In this document: positions 8,489 through 17,449 of the stretch, piece after piece
Position numbering within the stretch: position 1 is the first letter of the stretch
How the letters are laid out: every line of letters begins with the position of its first letter
NCBI RefSeq assembly: GCF_014205155.1
Contig: NZ_JACHMX010000001.1
Span: forward strand, 5,890,001-5,954,000
Source: Amycolatopsis umgeniensis
Lineage (GTDB): Bacteria; Actinomycetota; Actinomycetes; Mycobacteriales; Pseudonocardiaceae
Direction: 5' to 3'
DNA: 64,000 nucleotides
Program-made: the position numbers and the translations under genes
Notes under the pieces: model-generated
The model's database searches: none
The model's input: the letters and a program-made list of their open reading frames with translations, nothing else
What the model was told of the DNA's origin: nothing

Positions 8489-8553
8489 GAACCGGACCCC
8501 CGGCGCGGGGGGTGGGGGCGCGGGTCATCCCCGCCGCGCCCCCTCGCAGAGAC

Positions 8554-8599
8554 CTCGTGAGTGGTAAGGGCGGCGCTGACCGCTCTTACCACTCACGAG
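8554..8599. terminator. Bidirectional terminator between convergent genes
   Basis: Perfect 15-bp inverted repeat (CTCGTGAGTGGTAAG / CTTACCACTCACGAG) with a 16-nt loop, ending 6 bp before the stop codon of the DUF1996 gene on the minus strand. Confidence 0.75.
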
Positions 8600-8605
8600 A
8601 CTTTC

Positions 8606-10078
8606 CTACTGCCTGCAACGCTTTCCGCTGTTGACGCACTTCACCAGCTGGTTCATCAGCCGCTGCGACATGACGTTCGCGAAGTCGTCGTGGTCGGAGC
8701 GCGGGTTGTGCTTCTCCTGCGCGAACGCGTCGACGGCGTACTGTCCGGCGGCCTGGATGTTCGGCGGGATGTTGTACACCAGCGTGATCCGCAGCTGCGG
8801 CACGTTCTTGAAGCCGCGCGGGCATTTCCCGTTGCGGTCGGAGAACACGATATGCGTGCGGTGGTTGGCGCTGTCGGTGTTCTTCCCGTCCCAGCAGTTC
8901 GGGAACGCGTGGATCCGGGCGACCTTGCTGCCCTGCGGGCAGATCGGATACAGCTCGGTGAGGCGGTCCTCGAAGCCGGTGCAGGTCCAGCTGGGCCGGG
9001 CGTTGGCCGGGCCGTTGGTGCTCTGCTTGGCGTCGCCGTAGAGCACGCGCAGGAACTTCGGCATCGCGACGACACGGCGGGCGCCGCCGCTGGTGAAGGT
9101 CAGGTCGACCTTCTCGGGGCGCTGGATCTCGCCTTCGTTGTTGCCGATCTCGTTGTTGTCGTTGGCGCCCGGCAGATCGGCGACCTTGCCGTCGGACTTC
9201 TTCTTCTCGACGTCACCGGCCGCGTTGACATTGCTGTTCTCGCCGCCGTTGTCGAGACCGCCTTCGCCGTTCTGTTTCACCGCGCAGCCGGCGAGCTGGT
9301 CGTCGTTCTTCGCGACGGGTTTGCCCGCCTGCTTCATGGCGTCGCTGATCTGTTTGATCGAAGGCTTCCGTTTGTTCTTCAGCTCGTCGAGTACCTGACC
9401 GGCCTGTTTTCCTTGCGCCAGCTGGTTGTTCGCGTTCTCGGACTCCTGGTCGAGTTTGTCGAGGTTCTCGTCGACCGCGGGCATTGACTGGTCGGGGACC
9501 TCGTCGAGTTCACTGGCGACATCGGGACAGTCGACCTGCGCGCCCGCCTCGTCCTTGGCCGCGTTCGCGCGGTCGGCGGCGAGCTTCTCCTCGTTCGCCG
9601 CTTCGTTTTCTTCCTCTTCCTCGGTGTTGATCCGGATGACCGGCCAGAAGTAGGCGGATTTGTCACCGTTCTTGCAGGTGGTGCCCGCGCGCAGCAGGCT
9701 CTTGTTGTTCGAATCCGCGTTGGTCGAAAGGTTTCCGACGTAGTCGTGGAGGTGCTCGGCTCCATTGCGGACGCCGGGCTGCGCGATGAAGTTGTCGCCG
9801 TTGAAGTGGCCGTTCTCGTTGCGGCCGCAGTCCACGGTGAACGTCCCTCGGGCGCCTCGTTTCGCGAGGTCGAGGTTGACGTTGTTGCCGCGGGGAACCT
9901 TCTTGATGTCGATGAAGAACGACTTGTCCGCGCCGTCGGCCCTGGCCGCGTCGGGGGTTCCGGTCGTGTTGATCACGACGATCCCGCCGACGGCGAGGGA
10001 GAGCGCGATGGCGCCGGTGGCGACCTTGGTACGGCGAGCCATGCGATGGCGGCCGGCGGATCTCGGGGTACGGGGCAT
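8606..10078 (-). CDS. Exported DUF1996 protein with charged insertion
   Basis: 490 residues, secreted: basic N-terminus followed by a hydrophobic segment (VATGAIALSLAVGGIVVI) and an Ala-rich cleavage region. DUF1996 hallmarks are GAEHLHDYVGNLSTNADS in the N-terminal half, and PSWTCTGF, RIHAFPNCWDG and PQLRITLVYN in the C-terminal half. Between them lies an unusual ~150-residue low-complexity charged insertion rich in Glu, Asn and Lys, probably coiled or disordered, with two of its own cysteines. The ATG at 10078 has GAGGTGA at good spacing; a GTG 12 bp upstream lacks one. The function of the family is not established; fungal and actinobacterial members are extracellular. Confidence 0.85.
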   Translation of the reverse strand: MPRTPRSAGRHRMARRTKVATGAIALSLAVGGIVVINTTGTPDAARADGADKSFFIDIKKVPRGNNVNLDLAKRGARGTFTVDCGRNENGHFNGDNFIAQPGVRNGAEHLHDYVGNLSTNADSNNKSLLRAGTTCKNGDKSAYFWPVIRINTEEEEENEAANEEKLAADRANAAKDEAGAQVDCPDVASELDEVPDQSMPAVDENLDKLDQESENANNQLAQGKQAGQVLDELKNKRKPSIKQISDAMKQAGKPVAKNDDQLAGCAVKQNGEGGLDNGGENSNVNAAGDVEKKKSDGKVADLPGANDNNEIGNNEGEIQRPEKVDLTFTSGGARRVVAMPKFLRVLYGDAKQSTNGPANARPSWTCTGFEDRLTELYPICPQGSKVARIHAFPNCWDGKNTDSANHRTHIVFSDRNGKCPRGFKNVPQLRITLVYNIPPNIQAAGQYAVDAFAQEKHNPRSDHDDFANVMSQRLMNQLVKCVNSGKRCRQ

Positions 10079-10251
10079 GAACTTGTTCACCTCGTTCGGT
10101 GTCGTTGCGCGGGCCCGGGGGATGCGGCGCCGGCAGCGCCGGCGTCACTGACTCCGCGTTGGCTGAAACGGCTCCGGAGCGAGGTCGGTTCAAAACGCGA
10201 TCTTGCCGTTATCTTTTCGTTATATGAAATCGGGCGGCGACGGTACGAAAG

Positions 10252-10286
10252 AAGGCCCGGTCTCGGGGCAGTCGAGACCGGGCCTT
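10252..10286 (-). terminator. Terminator of the tctCBA operon
   Basis: Perfect 14-bp arms (AAGGCCCGGTCTCG / CGAGACCGGGCCTT) with a 7-nt loop, followed on the minus strand by a short T-rich run, 19 bp after the tctA stop. Confidence 0.85.
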
Positions 10287-10304
10287 CCTTCCGATTCCCA
10301 CTGG

Positions 10305-11822
10305 TCAGGCGTCCACCTTGTCCTTGGGCTCCGCCTCGGTGGCGGTGGGACGGGCAGGCAGGAAGCGCTTGATCAACGGGAAGAACAGGATCACCAGGAT
10401 GATCACGTAGACCACGATCGAGAACGGGGTGTTGACCAGTCCGCCGAGGTCGCCGTCGCTCAGTTGCAGCGCGCGCCGCATCTGCTGTTCGGCGGCCGGG
10501 CCGAGGATGACGCCGATGATCGCCGGCAGCACCGGCAGGCCGTAGCGGCGCATCGCGAACCCGATGAGGCCGATCACGAACATCACCAGCAGGTCGAAGA
10601 TGTCCGCGTTGACCGCGTACGCGCCGACACTGGCGAAGAACAGGATGCCCGCGTAGAGGTACGGCCGCGGGATCCGCAGCAGCTTCGCCCACAGCGGCGC
10701 CAGCGGCAGGTTCAGCACCAGCAGCAGCGTCAGGCCGACGAACAGCGACGCGATCAGGCCCCACACCAGCGAAGACTCCCGCTCGAACAGCAGCGGTCCC
10801 GGCTGGATGCCGTACTGCTGGAACGCCGCCAGCATCACGGCCGCGACCGCGGTGGTCGGCAGGCCGAGCGTCAGCATCGAGACCAGCGTTCCGGCGGCCG
10901 ACGCCGACGCTGTCGCTTCCGGGCCCGCGACACCTTCGATGGCGCCCTTGCCGAACTCGTCCTTGTGCTTCGAGAGCCGCTTTTCCGTGACGTACGAGAG
11001 GAACGTCGGGATCTCGGCGCCACCGGCGGGCACCGCGCCGAACGGGAACCCGATGAGCGGACCGCGCAGCCACGGCTTCCACGTCCGCTTGAGGTCGGCG
11101 CGCGAGAGCCACGGCCTGCCGACCGGGATCGGTTTGAACGCGTTGCGGCGCAGATGCGCGGCGACCCACAGCGACTCGCCGACCGCGAACAGCGCGACGG
11201 CCACGATCACCACGTCGATGCCGTCGGCCAGATGCAGCGAGCCGAAGGTCAGCCGCTGCTGACCGGTCATCTCGTCCAGGCCGACCAGGCCGATGGTGAG
11301 CCCGATCAGCAGCGACGCCACGCCGCGGATCCGGGAACTGCCGAGTACCGAGGTGACCGCGATGAACGCCAGCACCATGATCGCGAACAGGTCCGGCGCG
11401 CCGATGTCGACGGCGTGCTTGGCGATCACCGGGGCCAGTACGACCAGCGCGATCGTGCCGAGGATGCCGCCGACGAAATGCCCGATCGCGGCCGCCGCAA
11501 GCGCTTGCGCCCCACGGCCCTTGCGGGCCATGGGATTGCCGTCGATGGCCGCGACGACCGCCGCGCTCTCGCCGGGGGTGTTCAGCAGGATCGACGTCGT
11601 CGAACCGCCGAACATCCCGCCGTAGTAGATGCCGGCGAACATGATGAACGCGCCGGTGGGCTCGAGCCCGTAGGTGACCGGGAGCAGCAGCGCCACCGCC
11701 ATGGCCGGGCCGATACCCGGCAGCACACCGATCGCGGTGCCCAGCAGGACCCCGATCGCCGCCATCGCGATATGGGTCGGGGTCAACGCGGTGCCGAAGC
11801 CGTCGATGAGTTGCTGGAACAT
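10305..11822 (-). CDS. tctA: Tripartite tricarboxylate transporter, large permease TctA
   Basis: 505 residues with about 12 membrane segments. It carries the family's hallmark N-terminal region [21 protein letters not shown] followed by [22 protein letters not shown] and a C-terminal repeat of the same pattern ([15 protein letters not shown]). TctA is the large integral membrane subunit that moves citrate or another carboxylate using the ion gradient, fed by the binding protein TctC. The ATG overlaps the tctB stop by one base (TGATG). The order tctC-tctB-tctA and the divergent two-component genes match the classic Tct system. Confidence 0.95.
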   Translation of the reverse strand: MFQQLIDGFGTALTPTHIAMAAIGVLLGTAIGVLPGIGPAMAVALLLPVTYGLEPTGAFIMFAGIYYGGMFGGSTTSILLNTPGESAAVVAAIDGNPMARKGRGAQALAAAAIGHFVGGILGTIALVVLAPVIAKHAVDIGAPDLFAIMVLAFIAVTSVLGSSRIRGVASLLIGLTIGLVGLDEMTGQQRLTFGSLHLADGIDVVIVAVALFAVGESLWVAAHLRRNAFKPIPVGRPWLSRADLKRTWKPWLRGPLIGFPFGAVPAGGAEIPTFLSYVTEKRLSKHKDEFGKGAIEGVAGPEATASASAAGTLVSMLTLGLPTTAVAAVMLAAFQQYGIQPGPLLFERESSLVWGLIASLFVGLTLLLVLNLPLAPLWAKLLRIPRPYLYAGILFFASVGAYAVNADIFDLLVMFVIGLIGFAMRRYGLPVLPAIIGVILGPAAEQQMRRALQLSDGDLGGLVNTPFSIVVYVIILVILFFPLIKRFLPARPTATEAEPKDKVDA

Positions 11823-12319
11823 CAGAACACCTCCATCAACGGGCCACCGGGGAGCGGGACACCGAGCAGGTTGTTGAAGACCAGGAAGGTCACGACGGAC
11901 ATGCCCGCCGCGATCAGCGGGTCACGCACCAGGTTCCGGCTGCCGAGCGCGTACGCCGCGCCCCAGAACAGGATCGCGCCCGAGATCGGGAACCCGACCA
12001 GGCCGATCAGCGCCGCGTTGGCGAGGAAGGCGCCGCACAGCAACAGGACCGTGCGCAGATCCGCGGGTTCGGTGAGGTCGACGTCCTCGCCGCCCTCGGC
12101 CTCTCCCTTGCCGCCGCGCAGCACGTCGCGCGCCAACAGGACGGCGACGATCAGCAGCAGCGAGCCGACCAGGATCGGCACCGCCTTCGGGCCCACCGGT
12201 CCGCGCTGGGCGAAATCGGTGGGAATGCTCAGCGCGTCGGTGAGCACCAGCACGCCGAGTGTCAGGAGTACCACGCTCACCCCGAGTTCGGAGCGCTCCT
12301 TCAACCACGTGGTCGTCAT
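11822..12319 (-). CDS. tctB: Tripartite tricarboxylate transporter, small subunit TctB
   Basis: 165 residues with four predicted membrane segments (first near residues 13-30, then 43-62, and two in the last 75 residues) and a charged cytoplasmic loop ([18 protein letters not shown]). Sequence identity within this family is low, so the call leans on size, topology and position between tctC and tctA. The ATG at 12319 shares an ATGA overlap with the tctC stop, which fixes the start; the open frame continues upstream but antisense to nothing conserved. Confidence 0.9.
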   Translation of the reverse strand: MTTTWLKERSELGVSVVLLTLGVLVLTDALSIPTDFAQRGPVGPKAVPILVGSLLLIVAVLLARDVLRGGKGEAEGGEDVDLTEPADLRTVLLLCGAFLANAALIGLVGFPISGAILFWGAAYALGSRNLVRDPLIAAGMSVVTFLVFNNLLGVPLPGGPLMEVF

Positions 12320-13302
12320 GCCAGACCCAGCTCTTTCAGCACCGTTGCCACTCGCGTGTTCTCCTCTTCGAGAAACGAACCGAACTGCTCCCCGGGCGCG
12401 AACGCTCCGGTCCATCCGTTGCGCTGCAAGGCTTCCTGCCACTGCGGCGTCTTCTGCAGCCGCTCGAACAGGCTCACCAGCTTCGCGCGGTCCGACTCGG
12501 TGATGCCGGGCGGCGCGACGATCCCGCGCCAGTTGGTGAACTTGACGTCCACACCGGACTCCGACAGCGTCGGCGCGTCGATCCCGGGGATCCGCTTCTC
12601 ACTGGTCACCGCCAGCACCCGGAGCGTGCCCGCCGCGATCTGGTCGCGGTACTCGCCGACGCCCGAGACGCCGAACGCGACCTTGCCGCCGAGGACCGAC
12701 GCGAGCAGCTCGCCGCCGCCGTCGAACTGGACGTAGTTGACCGCCTTGGGCGCGAGCCCGACGGCCTTCGCCATCAGCATCGGCGCCAGGTGGTCCGGGC
12801 CGCCGGGCGACGAACCGCCGCCGACCTGCACCGCGCCCGGATCGGCCTTCCAGGCCGTGATGAGCTGGTCGATCGTCTGGTACGGCGAGTCCTTGCCGAC
12901 CACGACGATGTCCGACTCTTCGATCAGTTTCGCCACCGGTGTGGTGTCGAGCAGCGAAGACGGCGACTTGTTCGTGAACACACTGCCGACCACGCCGAGC
13001 CCCATCGACATGACGAGTTTGCCGTTGCCGCGCTCGGCCACCGTGCGGCCGAGACCGACCGTGCCGCCGGCGCCGGGGAGGTTGAACACCTCCGCGTTGC
13101 CGAGCAGGTCGGCGTCTTCCATCGCCTTGGTCGCCGTGCGGGCCGTGATGTCGTAACCGCCGCCGGGCGCGTTGGGCACGAGTACCCGCATCGACCGGAT
13201 CTGCGAGCCCTCGTCGGCCTCGCTGCCCGGGGTGAGCAACGGTGGCACCAGCAAAACGGCGACGAGCGCCGCCGCGATGGCCAACCAGCTACTGGGCTTC
13301 AC
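12316..13302 (-). CDS. tctC: Tricarboxylate-binding protein TctC (Bug family)
   Basis: 328 residues. A signal segment (residues 4-25) is followed by the Bug/TctC fold: VPNAPGGGYDITARTATKAM near the N-terminus (ligand loop), GVVGSVFTNKSP and WRGIVAPPGI. It delivers a carboxylate to TctAB outside the membrane. I chose the GTG at 13302, preceded by a GAGGCGGGG stretch, because the signal segment starts right after it. The 114-bp gap to the sensor kinase holds the divergent promoters, which the response regulator probably controls. There is no lipobox cysteine. Confidence 0.93.
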   Translation of the reverse strand: MKPSSWLAIAAALVAVLLVPPLLTPGSEADEGSQIRSMRVLVPNAPGGGYDITARTATKAMEDADLLGNAEVFNLPGAGGTVGLGRTVAERGNGKLVMSMGLGVVGSVFTNKSPSSLLDTTPVAKLIEESDIVVVGKDSPYQTIDQLITAWKADPGAVQVGGGSSPGGPDHLAPMLMAKAVGLAPKAVNYVQFDGGGELLASVLGGKVAFGVSGVGEYRDQIAAGTLRVLAVTSEKRIPGIDAPTLSESGVDVKFTNWRGIVAPPGITESDRAKLVSLFERLQKTPQWQEALQRNGWTGAFAPGEQFGSFLEEENTRVATVLKELGLA

Positions 13303-13416
13303 TGTGATCCCCGCCTCTCTGCCGCGTGGTTGGACATGTTGCACTCGTGTAAACAGAGATGTCCCGCTTGCGGGCCCAATGGTTGTTGTGGTCGTTTTGG
13401 TCACGCGGAGGTGGCG

Positions 13417-14949
13417 ATGGGTGCTCGGGGTTCGTTGGCCCGCCAGCTCCTCGTATGGCAACTGGTAGTCGTCACCTGCCTACTGTGCGCGGTGGGCGTC
13501 CTGGCCGTCACCCAGGCGGGGAGCAACTTCCGCACCACCGAGGGACGCCGGGCGCTTTCGGTCGCGGAAACCGTCGCCGCGCAGTACATCGTGGGCGACC
13601 TCGAAAACGGTCCGTACGAACTCAACGCGCCCGCCGAGACCGCGCGAAGCTTCTCCGGGGTGGACTTCGTCGTCATCGCCGACGCCGATCGCTACGTGCT
13701 CGCGTCGCCGTATCCGGATCAGCTCCGGACGAGGCTGGACATCGGGGAGAGCACCGTCCTTTCCGGACGGTCGTGGGTCGGCGAACTCGGCGGTTCGATC
13801 GTGGCGCACGTCCCGGTGCTCGACGCGAAGGGCGGCAAGACGGTTCGCATGGTCGCGGCGGGCTCGAAGTCGCCCGGCTTTTTCGCCGGTGTGCTCGACT
13901 CGCCGGACAACGCCCTGCGGGTGCTGGGGGTCGCGCTGGTGATCGGGGTGAGCGGCTCGCTGTTGCTGGCGCGGCGGGTGAAGAACCAGACGCTCGGCCT
14001 GGAGCCGCACGAGATCACCGCGCTGGTGGAGAACCGGGAGGCGCTCCTGCACGGGATCAAGGAGGGCGTCGTCGGCCTGGACCCGCAGCACCGGATCACC
14101 CTGGTGAACGACCAAGCACGCGAACTGCTGGCGTTGCCCCGGGACGCCGTCGGCCGGTCGGTCGAGGACCTCGACCTCAACGAGCGGATCCGCGATCTGC
14201 TCACCGGCCGCGCGACCGGTGCCGACCAGATCGTGCTGCGGAAGGGGAAGGTGCTGACGCTGAACCGGATGCCGATCGACGTGCGGGGCGCCGTGGTCAC
14301 CCTGCGGGACCGCACCGATCTGATGACCCTGCGGGAAGAACTCGACGCCAGCAGGCACGCCACCGACACGTTGCGGGCGCAGGCGCACGAGTTCAGCAAT
14401 CGCTTGCACACCATCTCCGGGCTGCTCGAACTCGGGGAATACGACGAGGTCCGCGGTTTCGTCAGCCGGATCAGCTCGGCGCAGGGGGAGTGGCGCGCGG
14501 AGGTCGGCTCGCGCGTCGGTGACCCGGCGGTGGCGGCGCTGCTGATCGCGAAGGCGTCGCTGGCCGCGGAACGCGGTGTCGGGCTGCGCATGGCCCCGGA
14601 CAGCGAACTGGACCGCGTCGAGGACGCGCTCTCCACGGATCTGGTGACGGTGCTGGGAAATCTCGTCGACAACGCGCTGGACGCGTTGGGCGGCGAACGC
14701 GGCTGGATCGAGGTCGGCGTCTGGCAGGAGGAGGACGAAGTGCGGGTGGAGGTCCGTGATTCCGGGCCGGGTGTCGCCCCGGAGATCGCGGAAGAGGTGT
14801 TCGAGCACGGGTTCACCACGAAGGCCGCGGCGCACGGTCAGCGCGGTCTCGGGCTCGCGCTGATCCGGCAGGCGTGCGTCCGGCGGGGCGGTTCGGTCGA
14901 GGTGCACAACTCCGGCGGCGCCGTGTTCACCGCGAGGTTGCCGCGATGA
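13417..14949 (+). CDS. CitA/DcuS-type sensor histidine kinase
   Basis: 510 residues. Membrane segment 1 spans about residues 8-30, an extracytoplasmic PAS-like sensor 31-160, membrane segment 2 165-188, a cytoplasmic PAS about 200-300, then the phospho-acceptor helix AHEFSNRLHTISGLLELGEY (His near 324). The ATPase domain shows NLVDNALDALG, DSGPGVAPEIAEEVFEHGFTTK and GQRGLGLALI. This architecture belongs to the carboxylate-sensing kinase group. The ATG at 13417 follows GGAGG; a much longer open frame upstream is antisense to tctC and is spurious. It overlaps the response regulator by 4 bp and is divergent from tctCBA, so it most likely senses the transported carboxylate. Confidence 0.94.
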   Translation: MGARGSLARQLLVWQLVVVTCLLCAVGVLAVTQAGSNFRTTEGRRALSVAETVAAQYIVGDLENGPYELNAPAETARSFSGVDFVVIADADRYVLASPYPDQLRTRLDIGESTVLSGRSWVGELGGSIVAHVPVLDAKGGKTVRMVAAGSKSPGFFAGVLDSPDNALRVLGVALVIGVSGSLLLARRVKNQTLGLEPHEITALVENREALLHGIKEGVVGLDPQHRITLVNDQARELLALPRDAVGRSVEDLDLNERIRDLLTGRATGADQIVLRKGKVLTLNRMPIDVRGAVVTLRDRTDLMTLREELDASRHATDTLRAQAHEFSNRLHTISGLLELGEYDEVRGFVSRISSAQGEWRAEVGSRVGDPAVAALLIAKASLAAERGVGLRMAPDSELDRVEDALSTDLVTVLGNLVDNALDALGGERGWIEVGVWQEEDEVRVEVRDSGPGVAPEIAEEVFEHGFTTKAAAHGQRGLGLALIRQACVRRGGSVEVHNSGGAVFTARLPR

Positions 14950-15608
14950 TCCGGGTCCTCGTCGTCGACGACGATTTCATGGTCGCGAAGGTCCACAGTG
15001 GATACGTCGCGCGCACGGACGGGTTCGCCGTGGTCGGCGTCGCGCACACCGGCGCCGACGCGATCCGGCTGGCGCGGGAACTGAAACCGGATCTGGTGCT
15101 GCTGGACGTCTACCTTCCCGATCTCGACGGGCTTTCGGTGCTGCGGGAACTCCGGGCCACCGAAGACGTCGACGTCATCGTGATCACCGCGGCGACCGAC
15201 GTGGAAACCGTGCGGCAGGCGATGCGGGGCGGGGTGCTGCACTACCTGATCAAGCCGTTCGAGTACGCGTCCCTGCGTGATCAGCTCACCCATTTCGCCA
15301 CGCTGCACCGGCGGCTGGACCGGCTCGCCGAGGCCGGACAGGCCGACGTCGACCAGGTCTTCGGCGCGCGGCCGAGCGCGAAACCCGTGCTGCCCAAGGG
15401 ACTCACCGCCGAAACCGCGCGGCTGGTGGAGACCGCGCTGCGGGGCGCGTCCGGCGGGATGTCCGCGAGCGAATGCGCCGAGGCGACCGGCGTCGCGCGG
15501 GTGAGCGCGCGCCGGTACCTCGAGCATTTCGTGGCGACGGGGAAGGCCGAGGTGACCCTCAAGTACGGCGGGACGGGACGGCCCGAGCGCCGCTACCTCT
15601 GGTCCTGA
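14946..15608 (+). CDS. CitB/DcuR-type response regulator
   Basis: 220 residues. The receiver domain has the acidic cluster D8-D10, phospho-acceptor D54 in LLDVYLP and the conserved Lys in YLIKPFEY. The C-terminal DNA-binding part (ETALRGASGGMSASECAEATGVARVSARRYLEHF) is the helix-turn-helix seen in CitB/DcuR regulators. It starts within the kinase stop codon (ATGA), so the two are coupled. Expected target: the tctC promoter in the 13303-13416 gap. Confidence 0.94.
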   Translation: MIRVLVVDDDFMVAKVHSGYVARTDGFAVVGVAHTGADAIRLARELKPDLVLLDVYLPDLDGLSVLRELRATEDVDVIVITAATDVETVRQAMRGGVLHYLIKPFEYASLRDQLTHFATLHRRLDRLAEAGQADVDQVFGARPSAKPVLPKGLTAETARLVETALRGASGGMSASECAEATGVARVSARRYLEHFVATGKAEVTLKYGGTGRPERRYLWS

Positions 15609-15610
15609 GC

Positions 15611-15833
15611 CCCCGCGTTTCGTCCTCTAAATGCGGCGGAACACCGCACTCGCGTGATCAGAAGGCGAACTCGCGTGATCAGAGCCGGAACTCGCGTGAT
15701 CAGGCGCCGCACACCGAGTGCGGCATCCAGTCACGTGAGTTCCGGCTCTGATCACGCGATTCACGTGCCTGATCACGCGAGTCACGCCTTGCCGCTGGGG
15801 GCGACCGCCCCGCGTTTCGTCCTCTAAATGCGG
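15611..15833. repeat. Nested repeat cluster between convergent genes
   Basis: Two identical 26-bp direct repeats (15611-15636 and 15808-15833, containing CGCGTTTCGTCCTCTAAATG) flank a set of 21-bp units built on ACTCGCGTGATCAG, three in forward orientation (15648-15710) and two inverted (around 15737-15781). Arms of 23 bp (15671-15693 with 15737-15759), 15 bp (15691-15705 with 15767-15781) and an inner 7 bp can fold into one large structure. The second 26-bp copy supplies the stop codon of the PEP mutase-like gene. A bidirectional terminator is the simplest role. Confidence 0.8.
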
Positions 15834-16609
15834 GGGGTGAGGAGCGCGTTCAGGGTTCCGTAGTCCACGGCTTCTTCGAGGCGCGAGTAGGTGCCTGCCG
15901 AGAAGAGCTCCCTGGCGCTTTCGCGTGCGACGGCGTACGCGGCCTGGCTGATCCCGGAACCGACGCTCACGCGCGCGACCCCGAGCGCGGCCAGTTCCTT
16001 GACGCTCGGCGCGCCGGGGTGGGCCATCACGTTCACCGGCGCGTCGATGCCCTCGACGAGCGCGGTGATCACGGCGGGATCGGTGGCGCCGGGAACGAAG
16101 ATCCCGTCCGCGCCCGCCGCGAGGTAGGCGGCGGCGCGCTCCAGCGTCTCCGGCACTCCGCCGAGCCCCCGGAGGAAGGTGTCGATCCGGGCGTTGACGA
16201 ACACCGCGTCGCTCGCCGCGCGGGCCGCCGCGATCCGCGGGGCCACCTCTTCGGGCGGACGCGGACCGTCCTCGATGTTGATCCCGACGGCGCCCGCGGC
16301 CACCATGGCCGCGACGGTTTCACCGACGCCCGCGGGGGTGTCCGCGTAGCCGCCCTCGATGTCCGCGGTCACCGGAACCGTTGTCACGCGGGCGATCCGG
16401 GTGATCAGGTCCACCGCGAGGTCGCGGCCGAGCAGGTCGCCGTCGGGAGCGCCGAGGCTCCACGCCACCCCGGCGCTGGTCGTCGCGATCGCCGCGGCGC
16501 CCGCGTCCTCGACGATCCGGGCGCTCGCGACGTCCCAAGCGTTGGCCAGCACCAAGGGGTTCGACGGGACGTGGAGGGAACGGAACCGCCGGGCGTTTTC
16601 GGTCGTCAT
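15824..16609 (-). CDS. Isocitrate lyase/PEP mutase superfamily enzyme
   Basis: 261 residues forming a single TIM barrel: FVNARIDTFLRG, NIEDG and NPLVLANAWDVASARIVEDAGA are typical of the PEP mutase/isocitrate lyase superfamily branch often annotated as a carboxyvinyl-carboxyphosphonate phosphorylmutase-like protein. It lacks the KKCGH motif of true isocitrate lyases. The superfamily makes or breaks C-C or P-C bonds of 2-oxo acids with Mg2+; the substrate is unknown. The ATG at 16609 lies 4 bp after the TetR stop, so the TetR gene and this one form one operon, and the TetR protein probably represses both. Confidence 0.88.
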   Translation of the reverse strand: MTTENARRFRSLHVPSNPLVLANAWDVASARIVEDAGAAAIATTSAGVAWSLGAPDGDLLGRDLAVDLITRIARVTTVPVTADIEGGYADTPAGVGETVAAMVAAGAVGINIEDGPRPPEEVAPRIAAARAASDAVFVNARIDTFLRGLGGVPETLERAAAYLAAGADGIFVPGATDPAVITALVEGIDAPVNVMAHPGAPSVKELAALGVARVSVGSGISQAAYAVARESARELFSAGTYSRLEEAVDYGTLNALLTPRI

Positions 16610-16613
16610 GGGA

Positions 16614-17192
16614 TCAGTCCAGCAGTTTCGCGACATCCCGGTCTGGCGGATTTGCGACATCGACGTCGGCACGGAGCCCGGCGATCAGGCGCGAGAGGCC
16701 GTACTCGAAGGAGGCGGCCGGATCCTCGGCGTGGTCGCCCTCGGCGTGATGTTGTTCGTCGATCGCGCAGCCGAGGGTGTACCGGCAGATCGAGAGGATC
16801 GCGTGTGTCGCGTCTTCTTCGGTGAAACCGGCTTCCAGCAACGGTTTGATCAGGGGTGTCATCGCCGACTTCCCGGTCGGACGGGAGCCGGCGTGCAGGC
16901 GCGCGCCGTCCCGGTACGACAGCAGCGTGCGGTGGATCGTGCGGGCGCGCCGGGCCAGCCACTCGGGCCACTCGTCCATCGCCGCGGGGTCGTCCAGCGG
17001 GGCGAGGTTGTCTTCCAGCATGGTTTCGGCCATCTGATCGAGCAACGCCTGCTTGCTCTTGAAATGCGTGTAGAGCGCGGGACCCCGCACGCCGAGCTTT
17101 TCCCCGAGCTTGCGCAGGCTCAAACCGTCGAGCCCGACCTCGTCGAGGAGTTCGAGCGCGGCTCGAACGTAGCCATCCCGTCTCACGACCAT
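16614..17192 (-). CDS. TetR-type repressor with TetR_C domain
   Basis: 192 residues. The N-terminal helix-turn-helix reads SLRKLGEKLGVRGPALYTHFKSKQALLDQM. The C-terminal half (TIHRTLLSYRDGARLHAGSRPTG) resembles the ligand-binding domain of the tetracycline-repressor subgroup. The ATG at 17192 has GAAGGTG upstream; GTG at 17198 or TTG at 17228 are weaker. A near-perfect 34-bp palindrome 47 bp upstream is its likely autoregulatory operator. It precedes the PEP mutase-like gene in an operon. Confidence 0.9.
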   Translation of the reverse strand: MVVRRDGYVRAALELLDEVGLDGLSLRKLGEKLGVRGPALYTHFKSKQALLDQMAETMLEDNLAPLDDPAAMDEWPEWLARRARTIHRTLLSYRDGARLHAGSRPTGKSAMTPLIKPLLEAGFTEEDATHAILSICRYTLGCAIDEQHHAEGDHAEDPAASFEYGLSRLIAGLRADVDVANPPDRDVAKLLD

Positions 17193-17238
17193 GAGCACAC
17201 CTTCGCCGGTCCGTGTCGACCTTGACAACCCGAGTCGA

Positions 17239-17272
17239 TCTTATCATCGTTAAGTTCTTAACAGTGATAAGA
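17239..17272. promoter_or_regulatory. TetR operator, imperfect 16+16 palindrome
   Basis: Half-sites TCTTATCATCGTTAAG and CTTAACAGTGATAAGA around a TT centre match at 14 of 16 positions and stand out as AT-rich in a GC-rich background. The spacing and the TTATCA/TGATAA ends recall tet operators. It lies upstream of the TetR gene. Confidence 0.75.
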
Positions 17273-17317
17273 ACGGCAGGTAGGATGATCGGGCGTCCCG
17301 GTCGGCGAGCGTTTCGA

Positions 17318-17336
17318 ACAGTCCACAATGGACTGT
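17318..17336. promoter_or_regulatory. ACAGTCCA-CAA-TGGACTGT palindrome
   Basis: Perfect 8+8 palindrome with a 3-nt centre, in the gap between the TetR gene and the first ROK gene. Its core GTCCANNNTGGAC recurs exactly at 3049, 27367 and 53060, so it may be a genome-wide iterated motif and not a local operator. Confidence 0.5.
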
Positions 17337-17449
17337 AAGGTGCCGGTGGGTTTGTTCCCGTCCGGGGCTTCTCGAAGGTTCCGAATCCCGTGCGGGTCAA
17401 CACCGTGGCATTCGGGACACCCCGGGGAGAACGCCGTAGGCTCGGCTGA

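Noticed and set aside
10203..12503. 766-codon plus-strand frame opposite tctA and tctB
   Set aside because: Antisense to well-supported transporter genes, low-complexity Arg/Gln/Asp content and no domain.
12259..13416. N-terminal extension of the sensor kinase
   Set aside because: The extra ~386 residues are antisense to tctC and lack features; the signal-anchor helix begins right after the ATG at 13417.
15640..15800. Possible CRISPR array from repeated CGCGTGATCAG units
   Set aside because: Units are ~21 bp, directly abutting, present in both orientations, without unique spacers of uniform length, and no cas genes are nearby.
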